From Xylophilus ampelinus (GTDB lineage Bacteria; Pseudomonadota; Gammaproteobacteria; Burkholderiales; Burkholderiaceae_C): 64,000 nucleotides of DNA. Where the stretch lies: positions 78,626 through 142,625 of the forward strand of contig NZ_QJTC01000008.1 of assembly GCF_003217575.1 (NCBI RefSeq), written 5' to 3'. Positions 27,556-39,519 of the stretch are shown one piece after another. The first letter of the stretch is position 1. Each line of letters opens with the position of its first letter. A program made the translations under genes and the position numbers. The notes beneath the pieces are model-generated. The model saw only the letters and a program-made list of their open reading frames with translations, made no database searches and was not told where the DNA came from.

Positions 27556-29115
27556 TTACTTCAGCGCGATCTCGTCGCTGTTGATGTTGCCGTCGGGCAT
27601 GACGTAGACACCCGAGAGGCGCTTGGCATGGGCATAGAGCACTTCCTCGGTCACCAGCGGAATGCGCGGCAGATCCTTGGCGAGTTGTTCCTGCGCGGTC
27701 TTGTAGAGCGCGGCACGTTCCGCGCCGTCATTGGTGATGAGCGCCTTGGCGACGGATTCGTCGAACACCGGGTTGCTGTAGAAGGCGTAGTTCGCCAGCT
27801 TCGGTGCCCAGGATTCGGTCGAGAACAGCGGGCGCAGCGCCCAGTCGGCCTCGCCGGTGGACGAGGACCAGCCGACGTAGTGCATGCGCAGCTTGGACGT
27901 CTTCGGGTCGGGCCAGGAGTCGACCAGTTCCACCCGCTTGCCGGGCTCCAACGCTTCCACCGTCACCTTGATGCCCACCTGCTGCAATTGTTGCTGCAGG
28001 AACTGGATCACCTTCTGGCTGGTGGTGTTGGTGTAGTGGCTCCACAGCACCGATTCGAAGCCGTTCGGGAAGCCGGCCTCTTTCAGCAGGTCCTTGGCCT
28101 TCTGCACGTCGTAGGGAATCGGCCGCATCTTCACCGCGTATTCCACGCCCTGCGGCACGAAGCCCTGGGCCGGGAACGCATAGCCGTTGAAGGCGACCTT
28201 GGCCAGCGCGTCCTTGTTGATAGCATAGCCGATGGCTTCACGCACCTTCGGGTTGTCGAACGGCTTCTGCAGCAGATTGAAGGTGAGGAAGCGCTGGATG
28301 ATGGACGGCGAGGAAACGACCTCCACCTTGTCGCTCTTCTTGAGCGTGGCGATCTGCTCGTAGGGCAGGGTGAAGGCGAAGTCGGCCTCGCCGGTCTGCA
28401 GCATGGCGGCACGGGTGTTGTTCTCGATCACCGGCTTCCAGGTGATCTGGTCGACCTTGGGATAGCCCTGCTTCCAGTAGCCGGCGTACTTCTTGCCCAC
28501 GATGGCCTCCGTCTGCTTCCATTCGACGAACTCGAACGGGCCGGTGCCGACCGGATGGAACGCGATGTCCTTGCTGCCCCACTTGGCCAGCGCGGCGGGC
28601 GAGATCATCGCGGCCGAGGCGTGCGCCAGCGTGTTGATGAACGGGCCGAAGGGCTCTTTGAGCGTGATGCGCAGGGTCTGCGGAGCGACCGCCTCGACCT
28701 TGGCCACCCGGTTGAACTGGTTGGCGCGCAGCAGCCGGTTGGCGGGGTCCATCACCCGGTCGAGGGTGGCCTTGGCGGCGGCGGCGTTGAAGTCGGTGCC
28801 GTCGTGGAACTTCACGCCCTGGCGCAGCTTGAAGGTGTAGACCAGGCCGTCCTTCGACATCTCGTAGCTCTCGGCCAGCACGTTCTTGATCTTCAGGTCC
28901 TTGTCGAACTGGAACAGACCTTCGTAGAAGCTCTTGGTGACGGCCGTTGTGATGGTCGTGTTGGTGTTGTAGGGGTCGAGCGTCTCGGGCTGTTGGTAGA
29001 TGGCCAGCACCGCGTTGCCGGCCGCCAGCACGGAGCCGGACGCGGCCAGGGCCGCCAGGGCCGCCAGGGCCATCAGGCCCTGGGCGATGCGGCGGGAGGA
29101 GAGGGTCTTTTGCAT
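27556..29115 (-). CDS. gsiB: Peptide-binding periplasmic protein (GsiB/DppA-like SBP)
   Basis: This 519-residue solute-binding protein of family 5 has an Ala/Leu-rich signal peptide (about residues 1-32, cleaved after SVLAAG). Typical segments are [45 protein letters not shown] and [14 protein letters not shown]. It captures peptides (or glutathione, as in E. coli GsiB) in the periplasm and delivers them to the GsiC-GsiD pore. It lies between gsiA, 88 bases upstream, and gsiC. The signal-peptide codons contain a short direct repeat encoding LAALAA. Specificity cannot be read from sequence. Confidence 0.9.
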   Translation of the reverse strand: MQKTLSSRRIAQGLMALAALAALAASGSVLAAGNAVLAIYQQPETLDPYNTNTTITTAVTKSFYEGLFQFDKDLKIKNVLAESYEMSKDGLVYTFKLRQGVKFHDGTDFNAAAAKATLDRVMDPANRLLRANQFNRVAKVEAVAPQTLRITLKEPFGPFINTLAHASAAMISPAALAKWGSKDIAFHPVGTGPFEFVEWKQTEAIVGKKYAGYWKQGYPKVDQITWKPVIENNTRAAMLQTGEADFAFTLPYEQIATLKKSDKVEVVSSPSIIQRFLTFNLLQKPFDNPKVREAIGYAINKDALAKVAFNGYAFPAQGFVPQGVEYAVKMRPIPYDVQKAKDLLKEAGFPNGFESVLWSHYTNTTSQKVIQFLQQQLQQVGIKVTVEALEPGKRVELVDSWPDPKTSKLRMHYVGWSSSTGEADWALRPLFSTESWAPKLANYAFYSNPVFDESVAKALITNDGAERAALYKTAQEQLAKDLPRIPLVTEEVLYAHAKRLSGVYVMPDGNINSDEIALK

Positions 29116-29203
29116 GTGTAACTCCGATGGGACAGAAAACGAAGGCGGAAGTCGCGAGGGGGGAAGCGGCTAGTAGGGGCCTGCGAACGCGGACGCGGGT
29201 CGC

Positions 29204-31099
<1,896 letters not shown>

Positions 31100-31137
31100 G
31101 GCGGTGCGTCAGGAAGCGGAAGGCGGGCGGAAAAGGC

Positions 31138-32133
31138 TCAGCCGAAGATGGCGGTCCGCGGCTCGTCGCCGACGGCGGCATGGCCGCGGTACATGCCTTC
31201 GGTGTTGAAGGGCAGGGCGACGTTGCCGTGGCGGTCCACCGCGATCAGGCCGCCCCGGCCGCCGAGGGGCGGCAGGGAGCGGTGCACCACCGCGTCGGCC
31301 GCGTCGGCCAGCGATGCGCCGCCGTAGGCCATGCGGGCGCAGACGTCGTGGGCGGCGACCACGCGGATGAACATCTCGCCGCTGCCGGTGCAGGAGACGG
31401 CTGCGGTGCGGTCGTCGGCATAGGTGCCGGCGCCGATCAGCGGCGAATCGCCGATGCGGCCGACGCGCTTGGCGGTCATGCCGCCGGTGGAGGTGGCGGC
31501 GGCCAGGTGGCCGTGCAGGTCGAGCGCCACCGCGCCGACGGTGCCGAACTTGCGGTCTTCGTCGAGCGGTGCGACGGCCGCTTCTGGCGACGCTGGCGCC
31601 GACGCGGCGGCGCCGTCGTGGTCGAGCACCGCGCCTGTGTCGGAGGCGATGGCACGGTGCAGCTGGGCACGGCGCGCGTCGGTAGAGAAATAGGCAGGGT
31701 CGACCATCTCCAGTCCGGCATCGGCCGCGAAGGCCTCGGCGCCCGCACCGGCCAGCAGCACATGCTCGCCGTGCTGCAGCACCGCGCGGGCGGCGCGTAC
31801 CGGCCGGCGCACCCGGGCCACGCCGGCGACGGCACCGGCGGCGAGCGTAGCGCCGTCCATCACCGCGGCATCGAGCTCGTGCGTCTCGGCGCGGGTGAAC
31901 ACGGCACCGCGTCCGGCGTTGAAGTAGGGGCAGTCCTCCAGAAGTTCGACCGCATGCGTCACCGCATCGAGCGCGCTTGCGCCGCCGGCCAGCAGCGCTT
32001 GGGCGGAGACGAGGATGCGGCGCAGGGCGGCGTGGTAGGCGGCCTGCTGCGTGTCGTCCATCGCGGCGCGGGTGAGGGTGCCGGCGCCGCCGTGGATCGC
32101 GATCACGGCGCGGAAAGGGGGAGCGGCGGTCAT
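31138..32133 (-). CDS. iaaA: Isoaspartyl peptidase/L-asparaginase (Ntn hydrolase)
   Basis: This 331-residue type 2 asparaginase is a precursor cleaved before T198 in [12 protein letters not shown], giving the threonine nucleophile. Family segments [18 protein letters not shown] and [19 protein letters not shown] are present. It hydrolyses beta-aspartyl (isoaspartyl) dipeptides and asparagine. ATG 32131-32133 overlaps the regulator stop as ATGA; a longer frame exists upstream but runs inside the regulator gene. Placement in front of gsiA suggests that isoaspartyl peptides are one class of imported substrate. Confidence 0.92.
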   Translation of the reverse strand: MTAAPPFRAVIAIHGGAGTLTRAAMDDTQQAAYHAALRRILVSAQALLAGGASALDAVTHAVELLEDCPYFNAGRGAVFTRAETHELDAAVMDGATLAAGAVAGVARVRRPVRAARAVLQHGEHVLLAGAGAEAFAADAGLEMVDPAYFSTDARRAQLHRAIASDTGAVLDHDGAAASAPASPEAAVAPLDEDRKFGTVGAVALDLHGHLAAATSTGGMTAKRVGRIGDSPLIGAGTYADDRTAAVSCTGSGEMFIRVVAAHDVCARMAYGGASLADAADAVVHRSLPPLGGRGGLIAVDRHGNVALPFNTEGMYRGHAAVGDEPRTAIFG

Positions 32134-33089
32134 CGGGTCTTGCGGGAAGTCGGGGGCGCCGCGGCACCGGGGCCGGAGCGGTCGGGTGCTGTGCCGCGCA
32201 TGGCGTCGGTGCCGGCCTCGTGAAGCCAGGGCAGCACCGCCTCGGTCATCTCGGCGGCGGATTGCAGCGGATGCGGTGCGCTGTGCGCCACGGCACTCGA
32301 CAACGCTTCGATCAGCGCCAGCACGCTCGAGTCCGAATTGGCCGCGTACTGGTTTTCGGTGCAGGCGAACAGGCAGACCTGCGCCAGCGGCGCGAGCGGC
32401 GAGCGGGCATCGTCGGTCAGCGCCAGTACCGGCACGCCGCGGCGGCGGGCCTCGCGGGCCAGCAGCACCGTGTCCGTGCTGTAGCGCGGATAGGCGATCG
32501 CCACGAGCAGGTCGTCGGCCCCCATGCGCGGCAGCAGTCGGCCGCCGTAGGAGGCGCCGCCCACGCCGGCCAGCAGCTGCACGTTGTCGCAATACGGGTC
32601 GATGCCGCGTTGCAGCAGCCCGCCCAGCCAGCCGCTGGCGCCGTAGCCGGCGATGTAGATGCGGCGCGCGCCCAGCAGGGCCTGCACGGCGCGCTCGCAG
32701 GCGACGGCGTCGAGCGCGTCGCGGGTCTTCTCGATGTTGCGGTGCGATTCGTCGAGCGCGGCGGCGAACACCTCGGCCACCGTGGAAGGCTGGGCCAGCC
32801 GGGTGCGCAGCTTCTCCACCGGCGCCAGCGTGGCCTCGAAGCTGCGGACCAGCTCGGCCCGCAGCTGCGCATAGCCCTCCAGCCCGATCGCGCGGGCGAA
32901 GCGGTTGGCGGTGGCGACCGACACGTCGACCTGGGCCGCCAGCGCCTCCACCGGCACGGTCGCGACCTGCAGCGGATGCGCCAGCACATGGTCGGCGATC
33001 TTCTGGTGGGAGCGGGTCAGGGCTGGCCGGGCGCGGGCGATGCGCTGGGCGATGGTGGGCGGACGGTCCGATGGAGTGGGCGGTTGCAC
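32130..33089 (-). CDS. RpiR/MurR family transcriptional regulator
   Basis: This regulator has an N-terminal RpiR-type helix-turn-helix (RSHQKIADHVLAHP, then VDVSVATANRFARAIGLEGYAQLR) and a C-terminal SIS sugar-binding domain (RRIYIAGYGASGWLGG, DLLVAIAYPRYSTDT). RpiR proteins usually sense phosphosugars, and some sense cell-wall fragments such as MurNAc-6-P. It is the first gene of the peptide operon. The start is uncertain: GTG 33089 gives 319 residues with the usual distance to the DNA-binding domain. The open frame extends to a GTG at 33149, but that start would sit on a candidate operator palindrome. Probable autoregulator and regulator of the operon (inference). Confidence 0.85.
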   Translation of the reverse strand: MQPPTPSDRPPTIAQRIARARPALTRSHQKIADHVLAHPLQVATVPVEALAAQVDVSVATANRFARAIGLEGYAQLRAELVRSFEATLAPVEKLRTRLAQPSTVAEVFAAALDESHRNIEKTRDALDAVACERAVQALLGARRIYIAGYGASGWLGGLLQRGIDPYCDNVQLLAGVGGASYGGRLLPRMGADDLLVAIAYPRYSTDTVLLAREARRRGVPVLALTDDARSPLAPLAQVCLFACTENQYAANSDSSVLALIEALSSAVAHSAPHPLQSAAEMTEAVLPWLHEAGTDAMRGTAPDRSGPGAAAPPTSRKTR

Positions 33090-33132
33090 GGTGCGGGGGA
33101 AAGAAAGATGACGATGTCGTGAAAAAGCGGAC

Positions 33133-33178
33133 TGAGAAAATTCTCTCACGGCTTTTGGAAAATAGATATTTTTATATC
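33133..33178. promoter_or_regulatory. A/T-rich palindromes upstream of the RpiR-family regulator
   Basis: Two symmetric sequences lie in the rpiR-hisI gap: TGAGAAAATTCTCTCA (33133-33148) and GATATTTTTATATC (33165-33178). The A/T-rich block would hold the promoter of the peptide operon, and either palindrome could be an operator. This is inferred from symmetry and position only. Confidence 0.4.
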
Positions 33179-33233
33179 ATTCGGTGCACGGGGCACCGAA
33201 AGGGTGCGCATGCAAATCGCCGACAATCGTCCG

Positions 33234-33623
33234 ATGAACTGGCTCGACGAAGTGAAATGGGACGCGCAGGGACTCGTGCCCGTGATCGCGCAGGAACAGG
33301 GCAGCAACGATGTCCTGATGTTCGCCTGGATGAACCGCGAGGCGCTGCGGAAAACGGCCGAGCTGGGCCGCGGCGTCTACTGGAGCCGGTCGCGCCACCG
33401 CCTCTGGTTCAAGGGCGAGGAATCGGGCCACGTGCAGACGGTCCACGAGATCCGGATCGACTGCGACAACGACGTGGTGCTGCTGAAAATCACCCAGGAA
33501 GGCCATGCGCCCGGCATCGCCTGCCACACCGGCCGCCATAGCTGCTTCTTCAGCGTGCTCAAGGATGGTGCGTGGACGCCGGTCGATCCGGTCTTGAAAG
33601 ACCCCGAATCCATCTACAAGTGA
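33234..33623 (+). CDS. hisI: Phosphoribosyl-AMP cyclohydrolase
   Basis: This 129-residue enzyme opens the adenine ring of phosphoribosyl-AMP, the third step of histidine synthesis. It has the family core [34 protein letters not shown] and the metal-binding segment [11 protein letters not shown] with [13 protein letters not shown] 33234 was chosen because [10 protein letters not shown] is the common N-terminus; in-frame GTG 33204 and ATG 33210 would add 8-10 residues. GACAAT (33221-33226) seven bases before this ATG could be a -10 box, giving hisI its own near-leaderless promoter now that the operon is split. hisE follows after five bases. Confidence 0.94.
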   Translation: MNWLDEVKWDAQGLVPVIAQEQGSNDVLMFAWMNREALRKTAELGRGVYWSRSRHRLWFKGEESGHVQTVHEIRIDCDNDVVLLKITQEGHAPGIACHTGRHSCFFSVLKDGAWTPVDPVLKDPESIYK

Positions 33624-33628
33624 GCGCC

Positions 33629-34027
33629 ATGGCCGCACCCACCCCTTCCGCCGTTTCCCAGGACGCGCTGGCGCGCCTGGCCGCCGTGATCGAAAGCCGC
33701 AAGACGGCCCACGGCGGCGACCCCGACAAGAGCTACGTCGCCCGTCTGCTGCACAAGGGCCCCGACGCCTTCCTGAAGAAGATCGGCGAGGAAGCCACCG
33801 AGGTGGTCATGGCCGCCAAGGACGCGGACCACGGCGGCGATGCCGGCAAGATCGTCTACGAGGTGGCCGACCTGTGGTTCCACTCGATGATCGCGCTGTC
33901 GCACTACGGCCTGACGCCGGCCCAGGTGATCGCCGAGCTGGAGCGCCGCGAGGGCACCAGCGGCATCGAAGAAAAAGCCCTGCGCAAGGCGCAGGACCGC
34001 GACGCTTCGGAGTCGGCGCCCCGCTGA
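33629..34027 (+). CDS. hisE: Phosphoribosyl-ATP pyrophosphatase
   Basis: This 132-residue MazG-like helical protein hydrolyses phosphoribosyl-ATP to phosphoribosyl-AMP and PPi, the second step of the pathway. The family segments are [30 protein letters not shown], with acidic Mg-binding residues, and the [15 protein letters not shown] helix. The frame is open further upstream into hisI, but ATG 33629, five bases after the hisI stop, gives the normal size. It is separate from hisI, unlike the fused enteric enzyme. Confidence 0.95.
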   Translation: MAAPTPSAVSQDALARLAAVIESRKTAHGGDPDKSYVARLLHKGPDAFLKKIGEEATEVVMAAKDADHGGDAGKIVYEVADLWFHSMIALSHYGLTPAQVIAELERREGTSGIEEKALRKAQDRDASESAPR

Positions 34028-34061
34028 TCCGGACCACCGCAAAAAACACAGGAGCGCACCC

Positions 34062-34475
34062 ATGGAACCCGACCGCTACTCCGCCGAATCCCTGCCGGCC
34101 CGCCAGGCCGCCGCCGACGGCTCGCTCGTCACCGTCGGCTGGATCAGCTACCTGCTGCACCTGGTGGTGGCGGTGGCCGCCGTATTGCCCGGCGCGCAGG
34201 TGTCGATCGCGATCCTGATCGTGGCGCTGCTGATCGACCTGGTGAAGCGCGGCGATGCCGAAGGCACCTGGCAGGCCTCGCATTTCCGCTGGCGCATCCG
34301 CTCGGTCATCTGGGCGGCGGTACTGTACCTGGTGACCTCGCCCCTCTGGCTGTTCTTCCTGATCCCCGGCTGGATCGCCTGGATCGTCATCTCGATCTGG
34401 TTCCTCTACCGCATCGTGCTGGGCATGGTGCGGATGAACCGCCGCCAAGCGATGGAGACTTCGAGTGTCGTCTGA
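34062..34475 (+). CDS. Small conserved membrane protein (DUF4870/COG3671-like)
   Basis: This 137-residue protein has three to four hydrophobic segments: about 25-45 (GWISYLLHLVVAVAAVLPGA), 47-60, 80-98 (VIWAAVLYLVTSPLWLFFLI) and 99-117. It has a conserved central segment KRGDAEGTWQASHFRWRIR. I recognise the type as a small membrane protein often found next to hisE in Burkholderiales; its function is unknown. It starts 34 bases after hisE and its end overlaps the hinT start by 11 bases, so it is probably co-transcribed with the his genes. Confidence 0.75.
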   Translation: MEPDRYSAESLPARQAAADGSLVTVGWISYLLHLVVAVAAVLPGAQVSIAILIVALLIDLVKRGDAEGTWQASHFRWRIRSVIWAAVLYLVTSPLWLFFLIPGWIAWIVISIWFLYRIVLGMVRMNRRQAMETSSVV

Positions 34476-34824
34476 TCCCGATTGCATCTTCTGCAGGCTC
34501 ATCGCCGGCCAGATTCCGTCGCGCAAGGTCTACGAGGACGAGGACGTCTACGCCTTCCACGACATCCATCCGCATGCGCCGGTGCACTTCATGATCGTGC
34601 CGCGCAAGCACATCCCGTCGCTGGCCCAGGCGCAGCCTGACGACCAGGCGCTGCTCGGCAAGATCCTGCTGCTGGCGCCGAAGCTGGCGCTGGAGCAGGG
34701 TTGCAAGCCGTATCCCGAGGGCGGCTTCAGGGTGGTGATCAATACCGGCGACGAGGGCGGGCAGGAGGTGCACCACCTGCACGTGCATGTCCTGGGCGGC
34801 CCGCGCCCCTGGGCCAGGGGGTAG
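34465..34824 (+). CDS. hinT: HIT-family purine nucleoside phosphoramidase (HinT)
   Basis: This 119-residue histidine-triad protein hydrolyses adenosine phosphoramidates. The triad is H104, H106 and H108 in VHHLHVHVLGG, and the N-terminal CIFCRLIAGQIPSRKVYEDE is characteristic. The start is GTG 34465, inside the end of the upstream membrane-protein gene (11-base overlap). It is the last gene of the hisIE group; a C-rich repeat follows nine bases after its stop. No oddities. Confidence 0.93.
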   Translation: MSSDPDCIFCRLIAGQIPSRKVYEDEDVYAFHDIHPHAPVHFMIVPRKHIPSLAQAQPDDQALLGKILLLAPKLALEQGCKPYPEGGFRVVINTGDEGGQEVHHLHVHVLGGPRPWARG

Positions 34825-34832
34825 CATGGGCC

Positions 34833-34930
34833 CACCCCCAGGCTTCGCGCACTGCGTGTCGCTGCGCCAACCCCCTTCGAGGGGGCGACACCAGCGGTCC
34901 GGCGAAGCCGGTCCCGCAGTGTTTCCGGTC
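34833..34930 (+). repeat. C-rich ~100-bp dispersed repeat, copy 1
   Basis: This copy begins CACCCCCAGGCTTCGCGCAC and contains TGTCGCTGCGCC, a CCCCCTTCGAGGGGG hairpin and CCGGCGAAGCCGG. Near-identical copies lie at 39424-39510 (inverted) and 53375-53470. It sits between hinT and tatA. Confidence 0.75.
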
Positions 34931-34972
34931 GTGTCGTCGCCTGTTCCGTCCGTGGGGCCTTCGGCGCCCGCC

Positions 34973-34978
34973 TAGAAT
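34973..34978 (+). promoter_or_regulatory. Candidate -10 element for tatABC
   Basis: TAGAAT lies 26 bases before the tatA ATG and directly after the C-rich repeat. No matching -35 hexamer is evident, so this is tentative. Confidence 0.35.
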
Positions 34979-35004
34979 CAGCGTCCCTACGTTAGGAGTC
35001 ATCC

Positions 35005-35262
35005 ATGGGTTCGTTTTCCATCTGGCACTGGTTGATCGTGCTGCTCATCGTCGTCATGGTGTTCGGTACCAAGAAGCTCAAGAACATGGGCTCCGATCTG
35101 GGCGGCGCCGTGAAGGGCTTCAAGGACGGCATGAAGGACGGCACCGCGTCGGCCGACGCCCCGGCACCCGGCACGGCGGTGCCACCGGCTTCGTCGCATG
35201 TCGCGCACAGCGCCGCACCCGACAAGGCGCCGATCGACGTAGAGTCGAAGACCCGGTCTTGA
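35005..35262 (+). CDS. tatA: Twin-arginine translocase subunit TatA
   Basis: This 85-residue protein has one N-terminal membrane helix ([17 protein letters not shown]), the conserved [24 protein letters not shown] amphipathic helix and a variable Ala/Pro-rich tail. TatA oligomerises to form the passage for folded proteins carrying twin-arginine signals. It is first in tatABC, with tatB 24 bases downstream. Among likely clients in this window is the Rieske protein PetA (inference from family knowledge). Confidence 0.95.
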   Translation: MGSFSIWHWLIVLLIVVMVFGTKKLKNMGSDLGGAVKGFKDGMKDGTASADAPAPGTAVPPASSHVAHSAAPDKAPIDVESKTRS

Positions 35263-35286
35263 TCGCCCCGACGGCGCCCTGATCCC

Positions 35287-35766
35287 GTGATCGACATCGG
35301 TCTTTCCAAGATGGCGCTGATCGGCGCCGTCGCGCTGATCGTGATCGGCCCCGAGAAGCTGCCCCGCGTGGCACGCACCGTGGGCACGCTGCTCGGCAAG
35401 GCGCAGCGCTACGTCTCCGACGTCAAGGCCGAGGTCAACCGGTCGATGGAACTCGACGAGCTTCGCAAGATGAAGGACACGGTCGATAGCGCCGCACGCG
35501 AGGTGCACGACTCGGCCCGCACCCACGCCAGCGACTTCGAGAAGAGCTGGTCTGACGCGCCGGCGGCCACCGACGACTACGGCAGCGGCAACAGCATCGC
35601 CCAGTCCGACGTGGCGCCGGCCTATCCGCAGTACCGGCATCCGAAGAAGAACTGGCGCCTGAAGCAGGGCGCCACCCCGCAGTGGTACAAGGCCCGCAAC
35701 GGCGTCCGCAGCAAAGCCTTGTCGGGAGCCGCCCGGGTGGCGCGCTACCGGCCCAAAGTTCACTGA
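35287..35766 (+). CDS. tatB: Twin-arginine translocase subunit TatB
   Basis: This 159-residue protein has an N-terminal membrane helix ([16 protein letters not shown]), the [12 protein letters not shown] hinge and a long charged amphipathic helix, then a variable C-terminus. TatB binds TatC and the signal peptide in the receptor complex. The start is GTG 35287. It lies between tatA (24 bases) and tatC (53 bases). Length and layout are as expected for TatB rather than TatA, since the cytoplasmic part is longer. Confidence 0.95.
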   Translation: MIDIGLSKMALIGAVALIVIGPEKLPRVARTVGTLLGKAQRYVSDVKAEVNRSMELDELRKMKDTVDSAAREVHDSARTHASDFEKSWSDAPAATDDYGSGNSIAQSDVAPAYPQYRHPKKNWRLKQGATPQWYKARNGVRSKALSGAARVARYRPKVH

Positions 35767-35819
35767 CCTTTTCTTTCCTCGTGGCGCGGGCCCGGTGCCC
35801 GTCGCCGCACGACCGCCCC

Positions 35820-36611
35820 ATGTCCGATTCCTCACGCGACGACGAACTCGCCGGCACCGAGCAGCCCTTCGTGGCGCATCTCATGGAGTTGCGCGACCGG
35901 CTGGTCAAGGCGCTGATCGCGGTCGGCATCGCGGCGGCGGTGCTGTTTTTCTATCCCGGCCCCGGCCCGCTCTACGACCTGCTGGCCGCGCCGCTGGTGC
36001 AGCACCTGCCCAAGGGCGCGACGCTGATCGCCACCTCGGTGATCTCGCCGTTCATGGTGCCGATCAAGATCCTGTTCATGGCGGCGTTCCTGGCGGCGCT
36101 GCCGGTGGTGCTCTACCAGGTATGGGCCTTCGTGGCGCCGGGCCTGTATTCGCACGAGAAGAAGCTGGTGCTGCCGCTGGTGATGTCGTCGACCTTCCTG
36201 TTCTTCGTGGGCGTGGCGTTCTGCTACTTCTTCGTCTTCGGCCAGGTGTTCGCCTTCATCCAGAGCTTCGCGCCCAAGAGCATCACGCCGGCGCCCGACA
36301 TCGAGGAATACCTCAGTTTCGTGCTGACCATGTTCCTGGCCTTCGGCATCGCGTTCGAGGTGCCGATCGTGGTGGTGGTGCTGGCGCGGCTCGGCATCGT
36401 CAGCGTCGAGAAGCTGAAGTCCTTCCGCGGCTACTTCGTGGTGGGTGCGTTCATCGTGGCCGCCGTGGTGACGCCGCCCGACGTGGTGTCGCAGCTGTCG
36501 CTGGCGATCCCGATGTGCGTCCTGTACGAGGCCGGGCTCTGGGCCGCGCACTTCTTCATCAAGCACACCAAGGCGCCGGAAGACGAGGCCGAGACGACCG
36601 CCAGTTCCTGA
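35820..36611 (+). CDS. tatC: Twin-arginine translocase subunit TatC
   Basis: This 263-residue protein has six membrane segments and the conserved TatC parts: PFVAHLMELRDRLVKALIAV near the N-terminus, PFMVPIKI, the YQVWAFVAPGLYSHEKK loop and EVPIVVVVLARLGIVS. TatC is the signal-peptide receptor of the twin-arginine pathway. ATG 35820 was chosen because it starts the normal hydrophilic N-terminus; the frame is open further upstream into tatB. A dispersed repeat lies in the convergent gap between it and livF. Confidence 0.95.
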   Translation: MSDSSRDDELAGTEQPFVAHLMELRDRLVKALIAVGIAAAVLFFYPGPGPLYDLLAAPLVQHLPKGATLIATSVISPFMVPIKILFMAAFLAALPVVLYQVWAFVAPGLYSHEKKLVLPLVMSSTFLFFVGVAFCYFFVFGQVFAFIQSFAPKSITPAPDIEEYLSFVLTMFLAFGIAFEVPIVVVVLARLGIVSVEKLKSFRGYFVVGAFIVAAVVTPPDVVSQLSLAIPMCVLYEAGLWAAHFFIKHTKAPEDEAETTASS

Positions 36612-36659
36612 GCGGCGGCTGTCGGATGCTTCGGTGCATTTTGGGCATCGAACAGGCCT

Positions 36660-36703
36660 GGAGCCGGCGCGGGACGCCGACTTCTAGCTATAGAAAATAT
36701 AGC
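36660..36703 (-). repeat. Dispersed ~48-bp repeat, copy d
   Basis: The core GCTAT-N7-ATAGC lies at 36687-36703, preceded by GGAGCCGGCGCGGGACGCCGACTTCTA, so this copy is inverted. It occupies the convergent gap tatC/livF (36612-36834), where I see no gene. Confidence 0.75.
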
Positions 36704-36834
36704 AAACCTGCACAGGGCGCCGGTCGTGTCCGCAGGCGCCTGGCCCGGTCGATCGATCTGCCGGTGGACGGAGCAGGGTGGAGCGCAGGCGTGCGTCTGC
36801 CTGCCCACCCAACCCCACGCGCCCACCCATCCGG

Positions 36835-37550
<716 letters not shown>

Positions 37551-37554
<4 letters not shown>

Positions 37555-38426
37555 GCCGGCGCTCCCGGTTGCGGCACCGAGGTGGGCGCCGTGCCGGCCG
37601 CCACCGCCGACGGCCTGCCGTCGGTGACGATGCCGTGCGGGCCGCCGCCGGCCTCGGGCTCGTCGTCCTCGCGGCCCAGGTAGGCCTCTATCACCTGCGG
37701 GTCGTTGCGGATCGCGTCGGGTCCGCCCTGGGCGATGATGCGGCCGAAGTTCAGCACGGCGATCTCCTGGCACAGGCCCATGACGAATCGCATGTCGTGC
37801 TCGATCATGAAAATGGTGTAGCCGCGGGCGCTGATGTTCTCGATCTCGCGCATCAGCTCGGTCTTCTCGCTGCTGTTCATGCCGGCGACCGGCTCGTCGA
37901 GCAGCAGCAGCTTCGGTCCGGTGGCCAGCGCGCGGGCCAGCTCCAGCTTGCGCTGTTCGCCGTAGGAGAGGTTGTCGGCGGTCTCCTCGGCCTTGTGGTC
38001 GAGCTTCATCCACGACAGCAGCTCGCGGGCCCGTTCCCGTGCCCGCTTTTCCTCGGCACGGAACAGGCCCGAGCTGGCCAGCAGCCCGCCCGCGCCGTAG
38101 CGCAGGTGGGCGTGCATGCCGACCATCACGTTCTGCAGCAGGCTCATTTCCTTGAACAGCCGGATGTTCTGGAAGGTGCGGCCCAGGCCCAGGCGGGTGA
38201 TCTGGTGCGGCTTGCGGCCGACCAGGTCCTCGCCGTCGAAGCGGATGTTGCCGCTGGTGGGCGGCAGCAGGCCGGTGATCAGGTTGAAGACGGTGGTCTT
38301 GCCGGCGCCGTTGGGGCCGATCAGGCCGAAGATGCCGCCTTGCGGGATCGTGAGGTTCACGTCCTGCAGCACCTTCAGGCCGCCGAAGTGGCGAGAGACC
38401 GCGTCGAGTCGCAGTTCGGCGCTCAT
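37551..38426 (-). CDS. livG: Branched-chain amino acid ABC transporter ATPase LivG
   Basis: This 291-residue ABC ATPase has Walker A GPNGAGKTT, signature LSYGEQRKLE and Walker B LLLLDEPVAGMN, as expected for LivG. The segment RTFQNIRLFKEMSLLQNVMVGMH is also diagnostic. After the usual C-terminus (AYLGRE) there is an extra ~35-residue Gly/Pro/Ala-rich tail of no clear function. It follows livM by 61 bases and overlaps livF by four bases. Confidence 0.93.
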
Positions 38427-38487
38427 AGAAAAACCTCCGTGCTGCGCACCGCAGTGCGCGCCTGCCGGGGGCGGCCCGTCGCCGCGT

Positions 38488-39354
38488 TCATGCTGCGGCC
38501 CCCTGCTTGCGTGCGAACCAGCCGCGCAACCGCGCCGGGTCCCAGATGCCCCTGGGCAGGAACAGCACGATCAGCACCAGGATCACGCCGTTGACCACCA
38601 GCCGGAAGTCCTTGAAGCCGCGCAGCATTTCCGGCAGCACCGTCAGGATCATGCCGCCCAGCACAGGGCCGAACAGGCTGTTGATGCCGCCCAGCACCGC
38701 CATCGTCAGGATGTCGACGCCGCGGTCGAAGCCGTATTCGTTGGGGCCGATGAAGAAAGTCAGGTGCGCGTTGAGCGTGCCCGCCAGGCCGGCGATGGCC
38801 GCGCCCAGCACGAAGGCCAGCATCTTGTGGGCGCCCACGTCGATGCCCATCAGGCCGGCGGCCGTCTCGTCTTCCTTGATCGCCTCGAAGGCGCGGCCTA
38901 CGCGCGAATGCCGCAGGCGCCAGAGCAGCGCCACCACCGCCAGCAGCGCGAGCGCCACGTGCCACCACTGGGTCGACTGCGGAATGCCGTTGAGGCCCAG
39001 GGCGCCGCCGGTAGTGCCCTCGGCGTTCAGGATCACGATGCGCACCACTTCGCCGAAGGCGAGCGTCGCCATCGCCAGATACACGCCCGACAGCCGCAGG
39101 GTGGGCTTGCCCATGACGAAGGCCATCAGCGCGGGCGCGGCCATGCCGGCCGCCAGCGCCACCGGGTAGGGCAGGCCCAGGTTCATCGTGACCAGCGCCG
39201 ACACGTAGGCGCCGATGCCCATGAAGGCCGCGTTGGCCATCGTCAGCATGCCGCACGACAGGGTGAGGTAGATCGACAGCGCCAGCAGCGAGTTGGTGCC
39301 CAGCGTGAGCACCAGGTTGCTGTAGACCGACCAGAAGTTCTCGAGCATTTCCAT
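38488..39354 (-). CDS. livM: Branched-chain amino acid ABC transporter permease LivM
   Basis: This 288-residue permease has about eight hydrophobic segments and the LivM signature GRAFEAIKEDETAAGLMGIDV, which is the ATPase-contact loop. ATG 39354 (MEMLENFW) was chosen over the in-frame upstream start at 39387, because the extra residues fall in the intergenic repeat area. A C-rich dispersed repeat separates it from livH by 165 bases. Confidence 0.92.
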   Translation of the reverse strand: MEMLENFWSVYSNLVLTLGTNSLLALSIYLTLSCGMLTMANAAFMGIGAYVSALVTMNLGLPYPVALAAGMAAPALMAFVMGKPTLRLSGVYLAMATLAFGEVVRIVILNAEGTTGGALGLNGIPQSTQWWHVALALLAVVALLWRLRHSRVGRAFEAIKEDETAAGLMGIDVGAHKMLAFVLGAAIAGLAGTLNAHLTFFIGPNEYGFDRGVDILTMAVLGGINSLFGPVLGGMILTVLPEMLRGFKDFRLVVNGVILVLIVLFLPRGIWDPARLRGWFARKQGAAA

Positions 39355-39423
39355 GTCAGTGATCCACCCGACCGGTGTGTGAAGCACTTGGCGTGCTGTG
39401 GGGACGGTTCATATCAGGGATAC

Positions 39424-39510
39424 CGCGGAACCGGCTTTGCCGGGCCGCCGGTATCGCCCCCTGCAAGGGGGTTGGCGCAGCGACACGCAGTGCGCGAAGA
39501 CTGGGGGTGT
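39424..39510 (-). repeat. C-rich ~100-bp dispersed repeat, copy 2
   Basis: Read on the - strand, it begins with the CACCCCCAG-type end, then TGCGTGTCGCTGCGCC, a CCCCCTTGCAGGGGG hairpin and the CCGGCAAAGCCGG block, as in the copies at 34833 and 53375. It lies between livH and livM, inside an operon. Confidence 0.7.
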
Positions 39511-39519
39511 TTTTCATCC

